A stretch of DNA of 5,556 nucleotides from Peptococcaceae bacterium (GTDB lineage Bacteria > Bacillota > Dehalobacteriia > UBA4068 > UBA4997), in contig JAHZFN010000274.1 of the NCBI GenBank assembly GCA_019421315.1, positions 1,970 through 7,525 of the forward strand. Direction: 5' to 3'. Position numbers and translations under genes: made by a program. Of the stretch, positions 1-5,556 are shown in pieces; within the stretch, counting starts at the first letter, position 1, and every line of letters starts with the position of its first letter. The notes under the pieces were generated by a model. It made no database searches and was not told the DNA's origin. It saw nothing but the letters and a program-made list of their open reading frames with translations.

Positions 1-2
1 CA

Positions 3-386
3 ATAATTCCAGGTCAAGGATGCCAAAATTTAGGAAATATGATATCTATAATGTTGGCATATAGCGATAAATTTTTAGTATTGCTTGATAATGACCACGA
101 AGGTAGAAATGCTTCCCAAAAGTATGAAAGAACATTTGGGAGGTCTTTTAATGAAAATAAATATTTGTACAATATTGCTCAACATGATTTTGTTTTAGAA
201 AATTTATTGTCTGATGTGGCAATACAAAACATATTAGCGGCTACTAATTGCGTAGATATCAAAAGCGCTATACCGATTTTATATTTTTCAAAGGATATAG
301 ATGTTATGTCTCTTATAGATGAACAAACACAAGCGAATATATCAAAAGTTGTTGGAGTTATCAATTCTCATTTTAATCATAATTAA
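3..386 (+). CDS. C-terminal part of a TOPRIM-domain protein, OLD-family nuclease-like (5' end outside the window)
   Basis: The reading frame is open from the first full codon (base 3) to TAA at 384-386, so this is the C-terminal 127 residues of a longer protein. The ATG at 39 is probably internal, because conserved-looking sequence (Pro-Gly-x-Gly, bases 9-20) precedes it. A hydrophobic strand (KFLVLL) leads into DNDHEG at 87-104, the metal-binding DxD-plus-glycine motif of TOPRIM domains. A later Glu in VLENLLSD (198-200) sits where OLD-type TOPRIM proteins often carry a conserved acidic residue. TOPRIM domains of this kind occur in OLD/GajA-like ATPase-nucleases and other phage-defence proteins, where they bind divalent metal and cut nucleic acid. 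The N-terminal TOPRIM Glu and any ATPase domain lie upstream and are not visible. Codon use is strongly AT-rich, unlike the phage head genes downstream. The TOPRIM call is fairly firm. OLD-family membership and a defence role are inference. Confidence 0.6.
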   Translation: MIPGQGCQNLGNMISIMLAYSDKFLVLLDNDHEGRNASQKYERTFGRSFNENKYLYNIAQHDFVLENLLSDVAIQNILAATNCVDIKSAIPILYFSKDIDVMSLIDEQTQANISKVVGVINSHFNHN

Positions 387-398
387 AAGATTTTTTTT
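371..398 (+). terminator. Possible weak intrinsic terminator after the TOPRIM gene
   Basis: TTTTAAT (371-377) and ATTAAAA (382-388) are perfect inverted repeats around a CATA loop, followed two bases later by eight T residues (391-398). The stem overlaps the TOPRIM stop codon. It is made only of A-T pairs, so it would be unstable, and in such AT-rich DNA a chance origin is quite possible. It may give partial termination at most. Confidence 0.3.
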
Positions 399-432
399 GT
401 GAGACATATTAATTTTGGTGAGGGTGAATAAA

Positions 433-909
433 ATGTTGAAATGTTTGGACCAATATATATACGATATGGCTATTGCTTTAATAACAGGTATTTTGTCAGG
501 AATATTGGTTACTGGGTATTTTAGAAAAATCGATAAATATGCTAATTTTTGTAGATATTTATATGATTTATATGTATATTATCGGCATATTGGTGTTATG
601 CTGCCTCAGTCAGCTAATGATTATGGCTCAATTAGTGATGATTTGAGGAATTCATTAAGATTGCACTTAGAGGCTCCTGTTGTATTTTATGATGAGGCTT
701 TTTTATGCGAGCATTTAAGCGAAGACGATATGAGAGTTCTGAAAGATGTTCATGAAAAAGCTGAGGATCTTTTAGAATTGATAAAAGAAAATAAATCAAT
801 ATCCTTTAAGAATGTATCAGATTTAAAAAAGGCTAATTTAGAACTTCTAAAACTTTATAATAAGGCAATTACAAAAAGAAAAACTTTAAATAAACGGTTT
901 GCACCCTAA
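433..909 (+). CDS. Small single-pass membrane protein of unknown function
   Basis: This 158-residue protein belongs to no family that I recognise. I chose the ATG at 433 because GAGGG (420-424) lies 8 nt upstream as a ribosome binding site. An in-frame TTG at 415 would overlap that site. Residues about 12-30 form one hydrophobic segment with spaced glycines (G19, G23, G28; a GxxxG helix-packing pattern). It is followed at once by Arg31, Lys32 and Lys35, which by the positive-inside rule puts the C-terminal part of about 125 residues in the cytoplasm. That part is Tyr-rich near the membrane (residues 36-57), then charged and apparently helical, ending in a basic tail (KRKTLNKR). It follows the TOPRIM gene by 46 nt, on the same strand and with the same AT-rich codon use, so the two may form one accessory unit. 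Its last codons and stop form the left arm of the terminator at 901. A membrane effector or sensor role is speculation. Confidence 0.7.
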   Translation: MLKCLDQYIYDMAIALITGILSGILVTGYFRKIDKYANFCRYLYDLYVYYRHIGVMLPQSANDYGSISDDLRNSLRLHLEAPVVFYDEAFLCEHLSEDDMRVLKDVHEKAEDLLELIKENKSISFKNVSDLKKANLELLKLYNKAITKRKTLNKRFAP

Positions 910-926
910 AATAGGGTGCTTTTCTT
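901..926 (+). terminator. Strong intrinsic terminator between the accessory block and the packaging operon
   Basis: GCACCCTA (901-908) and TAGGGTGC (912-919) pair perfectly over 8 bp around an AAA loop, followed by TTTTCTT (920-926). The left arm contains the last two codons and the stop of the membrane-protein gene. The structure is placed to end transcription of the AT-rich block. Only 33 nt separate its T-run from the likely terS start, so transcription of the late genes must come through it (read-through or antitermination) or start very close by. Confidence 0.85.
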
Positions 927-946
927 ATGCCAAAAATCAGAAATAG

Positions 947-954
947 AAAGGTGG
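947..954 (+). promoter_or_regulatory. Ribosome binding site that sets the terS start
   Basis: AAAGGTGG contains AGGTG, complementary to the 3' end of 16S rRNA, and lies 5 nt before TTG 960 and 11 nt before GTG 966. It lies inside the longer reading frame that begins at ATG 927. That upstream ATG directly follows the terminator T-run and has no such site, so a start at 960 is preferred. Confidence 0.6.
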
Positions 955-959
955 TGGCG

Positions 960-1415
960 TTGTTTGTGCTGACCCTTAAGCAAAAGGCGTTTGCGGATTT
1001 TTATATTCAGCTGGGCAATGCCACGGAAGCGGCTGTTCAAGCTGGATATAGTCCGAAAACTGCGTGTGCAATCGGTAACGAAAACCTTAGAAAACCTAAT
1101 ATCAAAAAATATATAGAAACCCGCCTGGCGGAGCTGGACAACGAGCGTATTGCCGACCAAAAGGAAGTGTTGCGCTATGTAACGTCCGTTATGCGGGGCG
1201 AAAGTCAAAGCGAAACTGTTGTGGTTGAGGGCATAGGCGACGGCATGAGCCGAGCCACAAGGGTAATAAAACACCCTGATGAAAAAGAGCGGCTCAAGGC
1301 GGCGGAAATGCTGGGCAAGGTGCACGGGATGTTTAACGGAAGCGGCGGCGAAGAAAACGCATTGGATAAGCTGGACAAGATTATTGAGGGGATAAACAAT
1401 GTTGCAAACAGCTGA
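960..1415 (+). CDS. terS: Phage terminase small subunit (Terminase_2 / XtmA type)
   Basis: This is the DNA-recognition subunit of the packaging terminase, which binds the phage packaging site and hands the DNA to the large subunit. The N-terminus (TLKQKAFADFYIQLGNATEA) followed by AVQAGYSPKTA is typical of the Terminase_2 family. Residues about 20-45 form the helix-turn-helix DNA-binding unit, followed by the usual NENLRKPNI and a basic helix. The C-terminal part (KERLKAAEMLGKVHGMF) is the helix commonly seen before the oligomerisation and TerL-contact tail. With TTG 960 as start the protein has 151 residues, usual for the family. GTG 966 is an alternative, and ATG 927 would add 11 residues lacking family character. 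The gene's 3' end overlaps terL by 17 nt, which suggests translational coupling. In related headful phages such as SPP1 the pac site lies in or near this gene, so it may also carry the packaging start here (inference). Confidence 0.9.
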   Translation: MFVLTLKQKAFADFYIQLGNATEAAVQAGYSPKTACAIGNENLRKPNIKKYIETRLAELDNERIADQKEVLRYVTSVMRGESQSETVVVEGIGDGMSRATRVIKHPDEKERLKAAEMLGKVHGMFNGSGGEENALDKLDKIIEGINNVANS

Positions 1416-2685
1416 TTTTCATTTATCGGAAATGCAAAAGGCGTTTTGGCGGAACTGTAACCACCGCTGGAACATCAAAACGGGGGCGACACGCTCCGGT
1501 AAAACATATCTGGACTATTACATAATCCCAAGACGGATCAGGCAGTGCAAAGGGCAAGGCCTGATTGTTTTATTGGGAAACACCAAAGGAACGCTGCAAA
1601 GAAACATTATCGACCCCATGCGGGATTTGTTCGGAAGCGAACTGGTTGGAAACATCAGCAGCGACAACACGGTAAAGCTTTTCGGGCGGAAATGCTACGC
1701 TTTGGGAGCGGATAAAGCCAATCAGGTTGAACGAATTCAGGGGGCGGGCATTGAATATTGCTACGGCGATGAGATTACAACGTGGCACGAGGATGTTTTC
1801 ACAATGCTGAAAAGCCGTTTGGATAAGCCCAACAGCTGTTTTGACGGAACCTGCAACCCTGATAATCCCAATCATTGGTTCAAAGCCTTCCTTGACCAAA
1901 AGGATATTGATATTTACAAACAAGCATATCGAATTTACGACAATCCGTTTCTTGAGCCTGAATTTGTCAAAAATTTGGAAAAGGAATATGCGGGGACCGT
2001 TTATTTCGACCGCTTTATCCTTGGTTTGTGGAAAGCGGCGGAGGGCTTGATTTACCGTCAATTCGCCGACAACCCCGATAAATACATTCTGAAATTTACC
2101 GGTAATGCCGAGAAAGACGAATACTTCCGTGATGTGGCTTTTATCAGTATCGGCGTTGACTTCGGCGGCAACAGGTCTTTAACAACGTTTGTGGCAACGG
2201 CTGTTCACAGGAATTACTCCAAGCTGACCGTCATTGCGGATTACCACATTGAGGGAACCAAGGGCGACATTGACAGCGAACGGGTAAACAGTGAATTTAT
2301 CGGCTTTGTGCAAAGGCTGAGGGAACAGTATCCCAACTGCGGCATTCGTTATTGCTTTGCCGACAGCGCCGAGCAGTACCTTATCAACGGCATGAAAAGA
2401 GCCTGCCGCCGTGCGGGTCTTAATATAAGTGTCGGAGACAGCGACAAGGCGACAATAACAAGCCGTATTTACTGCGGCAACACGCTGTTGAATACGGGCA
2501 GGCTGTTTTTGACAGATAACTGCAAGCTGCTGCGGGGCGGTATTGAGTGTGCCGTTTGGGATAAGGACGCCGCCGAAAAGGGCAGGGACGAACGTCTGGA
2601 CAATTTCAGTACCGATATTGATATTTTGGACGCCTGGGAATATTCCTTTTCGGCATTTATAAACAGACTTATACCGAAGATATAA
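1399..2685 (+). CDS. terL: Phage terminase large subunit (PBSX/XtmB-type ATPase-nuclease)
   Basis: This is the motor that pumps DNA through the portal and the nuclease that cuts the concatemer. At 428 residues it has the usual length for PBSX-type TerL. The Walker A P-loop is GATRSGKT (residues 29-36). Walker B is IEYCYGDE, with Asp124 and the catalytic Glu125. The coupling motif is GTCNP (150-154). The C-terminal RNase H-like nuclease shows its acidic residues at Asp254 (SIGVDFGG), Asp322 (CFADSAE) and near the end in DILDAWEY (Asp408/Asp411), so both activities look intact. GAGGGG (1386-1391) precedes ATG 1399 by 7 nt and lies inside the end of terS. No frameshift or truncation is visible. 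Assignment to the PBSX-like group rests on the N-terminal pattern and on the TerS and portal neighbours. Confidence 0.95.
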   Translation: MLQTADFHLSEMQKAFWRNCNHRWNIKTGATRSGKTYLDYYIIPRRIRQCKGQGLIVLLGNTKGTLQRNIIDPMRDLFGSELVGNISSDNTVKLFGRKCYALGADKANQVERIQGAGIEYCYGDEITTWHEDVFTMLKSRLDKPNSCFDGTCNPDNPNHWFKAFLDQKDIDIYKQAYRIYDNPFLEPEFVKNLEKEYAGTVYFDRFILGLWKAAEGLIYRQFADNPDKYILKFTGNAEKDEYFRDVAFISIGVDFGGNRSLTTFVATAVHRNYSKLTVIADYHIEGTKGDIDSERVNSEFIGFVQRLREQYPNCGIRYCFADSAEQYLINGMKRACRRAGLNISVGDSDKATITSRIYCGNTLLNTGRLFLTDNCKLLRGGIECAVWDKDAAEKGRDERLDNFSTDIDILDAWEYSFSAFINRLIPKI

Positions 2686-2710
2686 CAGAGGAAATAATAG
2701 GGGAATAGCA

Positions 2711-4165
2711 ATGGATATTAGCGTAATTATTGATAAACTGAATAAAGAGTATGCCTGCAACATTGCAAGCGAATATTACGGGATTATAGACGAGTGGACG
2801 GACTGGTGGCGGGGTTACTTCAAGCCTTTTCATCAGTTCACGGAATACTGCAACGGCAAAGCCAAAACCAGGGAGCTTTTTTCCGTCAAGATGGCAAAGA
2901 AGATTTGCGAAGACTGGGCGGCAATATTGCTGAACGAAAAAACGGAAATCGTTATTGGCGATAAAAAGAGCAGCGTTTTTGTGCAGGGTGAGGACGGTAA
3001 CGGCGGTGTGCTTGCCGAAAACAGCTTTTGGCAGCAGGGCAACGCTTTGGTGGAAAAGGCTTTTTTCAGCGGTACGGGAGCTTTTGTTTTGAAACTGCAT
3101 AATGTGGCTGTCAAAGCCGACGGCGGCGTTATCAAAAGCAAGGAAACAAAAATCGGCATTGATTATATCTACGCCAAGCACATTGTCCCTCTATCCGTTG
3201 TTCAGGGCAAAATAACTGAGGTTGCTTTTGTCAGCGAAGTTACGGAAAAGGGCAGTAATTTTGTTTATCTGGAAACCCACACCGTCGGCGAAAACGGCAA
3301 CTACATAATCAAGAACAGATATTACAAAAACGACAACGGAGTTTTGACCGAACAACCTCTGCCGCCCAATATGGCGGAGAGAATTGACACAGGCTCGGAT
3401 ATTCCCTGGTTTGCTTTGGTTTATCCCAATATCGTCAACAACATCATAAATAACAATAATCTGGGCATTTCCGTTTACGCAAACGCCATAGACTGCCTGA
3501 AAGGCGTGGATTTGGCATTTAACAATCTTTGCCGAGATTTCAAGCTGGGCGGCAAAAAGGTATTTTACAACAAGGATTTGCTGCAATATGACGCCGAGGG
3601 CAGAGCTGTAACGCCCGACGACGTTGCCCAACAGCTGTTTTACACACTGGGCGACGACCTGAGCAATGAAACGCAGATTACCGAGCATAACCCCGATTTA
3701 AGGGTTGAGGACAACAAAAACGGCATTCAGGCACAGCTGGATTACCTGTCCTTTAAGTGCGGCTTGGGAGCCCACTATTATCAATTCCAAAACAACGGAA
3801 GCGGCAAAATAATGACGGCTACGGAGTATGTCGGTTCCAAACAGGATTTGGTGCAGAACGCCAACAAGCATTACCTCATTATCGAGCAGGCTGTGAAAGC
3901 GCTGGTCAGGGCAGTGCTTTATGCGGGAAAAGAGTTTTGCGGCGTTGTTGCAGACCCCGATACCGAGGTTTGCGTCAACTTTGAGGACGGCTTTATCGTT
4001 GATAAAGACTCGCAAAGAGAGCGAGACCGACAGGACGTGCTTGACGGCATAATGCTGAAATACGAGTATCGAATGAAGTGGTACGGCGAAACAGAGGAAG
4101 AAGCCAAGGCTGTTTTGGCGGCGGCAAGCTCTGATGAAAACGATCTGATGTTCGGCGGTGATTGA
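2711..4165 (+). CDS. Phage portal protein (SPP1 gp6 / A118-like)
   Basis: The portal forms the dodecameric ring at one capsid vertex. It docks the terminase, is the channel for DNA, and later joins the head to the tail. The protein has 484 residues, usual for the SPP1-gp6-like portal family. Family-like features are the N-terminal part with paired tryptophans (EWTDWWRGY, residues 27-35), a central mixed alpha/beta wing region, and the conserved C-terminal core (residues about 338-405). In that core, LDYLSFKCGLG is followed by TATEY (369-373) and then a long helix (QDLVQNANKHYLIIEQAVKA), as in A118-type portals. AGGGGA (2699-2704) precedes ATG 2711 by 6 nt, and the gap to terL is 25 nt. The C-terminus is acidic (residues about 455-484), ending SSDENDLMFGGD. 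The last codons encode the ribosome binding site of the next gene. No catalytic role is expected. Confidence 0.92.
   Translation: MDISVIIDKLNKEYACNIASEYYGIIDEWTDWWRGYFKPFHQFTEYCNGKAKTRELFSVKMAKKICEDWAAILLNEKTEIVIGDKKSSVFVQGEDGNGGVLAENSFWQQGNALVEKAFFSGTGAFVLKLHNVAVKADGGVIKSKETKIGIDYIYAKHIVPLSVVQGKITEVAFVSEVTEKGSNFVYLETHTVGENGNYIIKNRYYKNDNGVLTEQPLPPNMAERIDTGSDIPWFALVYPNIVNNIINNNNLGISVYANAIDCLKGVDLAFNNLCRDFKLGGKKVFYNKDLLQYDAEGRAVTPDDVAQQLFYTLGDDLSNETQITEHNPDLRVEDNKNGIQAQLDYLSFKCGLGAHYYQFQNNGSGKIMTATEYVGSKQDLVQNANKHYLIIEQAVKALVRAVLYAGKEFCGVVADPDTEVCVNFEDGFIVDKDSQRERDRQDVLDGIMLKYEYRMKWYGETEEEAKAVLAAASSDENDLMFGGD
4157..4162 (+). promoter_or_regulatory. Ribosome binding site of the minor capsid gene, inside the portal gene end
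   Basis: GGTGAT matches six bases of the anti-Shine-Dalgarno complement (GGAGGTGAT) and lies 5 nt before ATG 4168. It is encoded by the last portal codons, just ahead of the portal TGA at 4163-4165. Only two bases separate the portal stop from the next start, so the two genes are very probably translationally coupled. Confidence 0.6.
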
Positions 4166-4167
4166 TT

Positions 4168-5556
4168 ATGCTGACACCGAAACAGCTGGAGCAATGCCCC
4201 GACGGCATGGTTGAGCTTTACGCACAGCTGGAAAGCGATATTCTGGCGGATATGGCAAGGCGAATTGCCACATACGATTATTTTATACCGTCCGCTCAAT
4301 GGCAGTTTAAGAAGCAAAAAGAACTTGGCAATCTCAGCAAGGATATTATAAAAGTTCTGTCAAGGGCAACGGGCAAAAGCGAGGAGGAACTGCGGCGGCT
4401 GATGAGCCAAGCGGGCGCTGAAGCCTTAGTGGCGGATGACGAGATTTACAGAACGGCGGGAAAAGAACCGCCGCCCGTCAATCAAAGCAAGGCGCTTTTG
4501 GCGGTTCTGAATGCTGCTTACAAGAAAAACGATAAACTGTTCAAGAACCTGACGAAGACAACGGCACGGACAGCCACAGGGCAGTTTGAGGCGGCTCTGG
4601 ACAGGGCGCATCTGCAAATTATGTCGGGTGCTTTTGACCAAAACACAGCCATCCGCAATGCGGTGAAGAATTTGAGCAAGCAGGGAATCGGCGCCGTTAA
4701 ATACCCAAGCGGGCATACAGACACGATAGAAGCTGCGGTCCGCAGGGCAACGGTTACGGGAGTCAACCAAACCTGCATACAGCTGCAGCTGGCAAGAGCC
4801 GAAGAGATGGGCTGCGATTTGGTGGAAACAACAGCCCACGGCGGCGCCAGACCGGAGCATGCGGTTTGGCAGGGCAGAGTTTTCAGCTTGAGCGGCAAGC
4901 ATGGCAAGCATCCCGATTCTTACAAAAGCACGGGATACGGCACGGGCGCAGGCTTGGGCGGCTGGAACTGCCGCCACAGCTTCAGCCCGTTTTTTGAGGG
5001 CATAAGCAAGCCCGCATACAGTAAAGCCGAATTAAAGGATTATGAAGCCAAAAAATACAGCTATAACGGCGTTAAGATGACCGAGTACGAAGCAAGCCAA
5101 AAGCAACGGTACATCGAACGGCAAAAACGGCGCTGGAAAAGGGAAAACGCCGCAATGGCAGCGGCAGGACTGGACACATCGGAGAGCGCCGCCAAAATAG
5201 CCAAATGGTCGGCGATTGAAAAAGACTTCTGCCGACAAACGGGGCTAAAGCGGCAGGCAGAACGGAGCTTTATCGGCGGCAAAGCAGCGGGTAAAGGGTT
5301 GAATGGTGCGGCGAAGAGTGGTATAATTAAAAATATAGATTTAGATGATTTGGATTTTGTTACTTATAATACCGGTATGAAAGAAGAAGTTGTTAAATAT
5401 ATTGGTAATACCGTGAAAGAGCTTGAACAATCCTTAGGAGTTCGGTTTAATTATGTAAGCAATGAAATTAAGTCAACGGGCAGTCACTGTACGGCAATAT
5501 TTCAGACTGAGCCTGTGTCATGTTGCAGGTGGAAGTTCTGGTTACAGTTAAACAGT
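4168..5556 (+). CDS. Phage minor capsid protein (Phage_min_cap2, MuF-like) with an AT-rich C-terminal extension; 3' end outside the window
   Basis: The frame is open from ATG 4168 to the last base (463 codons, no stop). Residues 1 to about 366 match what I know of the Phage_min_cap2 family: the N-terminal MLTPKQLEQCPDGMVELYAQ, then IKVLSRATGKSEEELRRL, KYPSGHTD (178-185), RRATVTGVNQT, and the core ETTAHGGARPEHAVWQG (His224, His231, Trp234). The strongly conserved GYGTGAGLGGWNCRHS (256-271) follows, then FSPFFEGIS, and finally a basic helical region ending RQTGLKRQ. Such proteins are encoded directly after the portal and are thought to bind near it as head-assembly or ejected proteins. The usual family member ends near here. 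This one continues through a Gly/Ala/Lys-rich linker into an AT-rich domain, as in phage MuF proteins that carry toxin or enzyme domains. The N-terminal assignment is firm. The nature of the C-terminal domain is unknown. Confidence 0.9.
   Translation, partial: MLTPKQLEQCPDGMVELYAQLESDILADMARRIATYDYFIPSAQWQFKKQKELGNLSKDIIKVLSRATGKSEEELRRLMSQAGAEALVADDEIYRTAGKEPPPVNQSKALLAVLNAAYKKNDKLFKNLTKTTARTATGQFEAALDRAHLQIMSGAFDQNTAIRNAVKNLSKQGIGAVKYPSGHTDTIEAAVRRATVTGVNQTCIQLQLARAEEMGCDLVETTAHGGARPEHAVWQGRVFSLSGKHGKHPDSYKSTGYGTGAGLGGWNCRHSFSPFFEGISKPAYSKAELKDYEAKKYSYNGVKMTEYEASQKQRYIERQKRRWKRENAAMAAAGLDTSESAAKIAKWSAIEKDFCRQTGLKRQAERSFIGGKAAGKGLNGAAKSGIIKNIDLDDLDFVTYNTGMKEEVVKYIGNTVKELEQSLGVRFNYVSNEIKSTGSHCTAIFQTEPVSCCRWKFWLQLNS
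5299..5327 (+). promoter_or_regulatory. Candidate sigma-70/sigma-A promoter inside the minor capsid gene
   Basis: TTGAAT (5299-5304; 4 of 6 matches to TTGACA) is separated by exactly 17 nt from a perfect TATAAT (5322-5327), and TG at 5319-5320 gives an extended -10. It lies in coding sequence at the point where the base composition drops. It could drive a gene downstream of the window, such as an immunity gene, independently of the late promoter. It could also be chance at an AT-rich junction. No start codon with a good ribosome binding site follows it within the window. Confidence 0.35.
5323..5556 (+). other. Variable, effector-like C-terminal domain of the minor capsid protein (partial)
   Basis: This stretch encodes residues about 386-463 in the same frame as the capsid domain. 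GC is about 36% over 5341-5556 (25% in its first 60 bases), against 53% and 67% in two 60-base lines of the capsid part. Arg, Gly and Ala codons give way to Asp, Val, Ile and Asn. The order of predicted elements is an acidic start (IDLDDLDFVTYN), a helix (KEEVVKYIGNTVKELEQSLG), a strand (VRFNYVSNE), and then AIFQTEP and FWLQLNS, which may be strands. From memory this resembles the start of zincin-like metallopeptidase domains fused to phage minor capsid proteins, but no HExxH is present before the window ends. I cannot assign an activity. Confidence 0.55.

Noticed and set aside
39..41. ATG as the start of the TOPRIM gene
   Set aside because: The frame is open to the window edge and TOPRIM-like residues (PGQG, bases 9-20) come before this ATG. 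No ribosome binding site precedes it.
415..417. TTG as the start of the membrane-protein gene
   Set aside because: It would place the likely ribosome binding site (420-424) inside the gene, and it has no good site of its own. ATG 433 is better placed.
856..861. Perfect TATAAT in the 3' end of the membrane-protein gene as a late promoter
   Set aside because: No acceptable -35 lies 16-18 nt upstream and there is no extended -10 TG. The DNA is so AT-rich that a chance match is likely, and the strong terminator lies downstream.
927..929. ATG as the start of terS
   Set aside because: It follows the terminator T-run directly, has no ribosome binding site, and adds residues without family character. 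TTG 960 has a good site 5 nt upstream.
2179..3181. Long antisense open frames opposite terL and portal (and others opposite terS and the minor capsid gene)
   Set aside because: They lie opposite well-identified genes, show no family features, and have no proper ribosome binding sites. They are a side effect of codon use on the coding strand.
4780..4791. Palindrome CAGCTGCAGCTG
   Set aside because: It is encoded by an ordinary Gln-Leu-Gln-Leu stretch inside the conserved minor capsid domain. The stem has no loop or T-run, so it does not suggest a terminator or operator.
5365..5370. Second TATAAT in the AT-rich tail
   Set aside because: No -35-like hexamer at the right distance and no extended -10. 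The sequence is explained by Tyr-Asn codons.
5508..5556. Possible frameshift near the window end (Cys/Trp-rich CCRWKFW stretch)
   Set aside because: The two other forward frames hit stops in this stretch, and frame 0 continues into FWLQLNS, which fits the expected strand pattern. There is no positive evidence of a frameshift.
1..5556. CRISPR arrays, tRNA genes, insertion sequences, attachment sites
   Set aside because: No regularly spaced repeats, no cloverleaf-like segments, no transposase motifs, and no integrase or paired direct repeats were seen.

Overview
The window is part of a temperate phage or prophage, probably of a Gram-positive-type (Bacillota) host. The packaging and portal genes match the PBSX/SPP1/A118-type head module of that phylum, and good Shine-Dalgarno sequences precede most genes. 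The exact host genus cannot be read from the sequence. All recognisable genes lie on the + strand.

The layout falls into three compositional blocks. Bases 1 to about 945 are very AT-rich (about 28-32% GC in the stretches I counted). They hold the 3' end of a TOPRIM-domain gene (OLD-like nuclease type) and a small single-pass membrane protein gene of unknown function. The second gene ends inside a textbook intrinsic terminator (901-926). From about 946 to 5320 the composition is mixed to GC-rich (37-67% in counted lines) and the genes form a tight late operon: terminase small subunit (960-1415), terminase large subunit (1399-2685, overlapping by 17 nt), portal (2711-4165) and a minor capsid protein of the Phage_min_cap2 type (4168 onward, open at the window end). 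From about 5321 the base composition falls back to about 36% GC within the same open reading frame.

In the head module, TerS recognises phage DNA, TerL cuts and pumps it, the portal is the channel and motor dock at one capsid vertex, and the minor capsid protein probably sits next to the portal inside or on the procapsid. The canonical minor capsid domain ends near residue 366. A Gly/Ala/Lys-rich linker follows, then an AT-rich C-terminal domain that runs off the window. This is the architecture of phage MuF-type polymorphic toxins or effectors, and it is the most interesting part of the window. A promoter-like sequence (TTGAAT, 17 nt, TATAAT with an extended -10 TG) lies exactly at the junction.

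The AT-rich left block looks like an accessory cargo (possibly defence-related) inserted just upstream of the packaging operon. Both ends of the window cut genes, so the function of the TOPRIM protein and of the C-terminal effector domain cannot be settled here. I see no tRNA, rRNA, CRISPR array, insertion sequence or clear attachment site.
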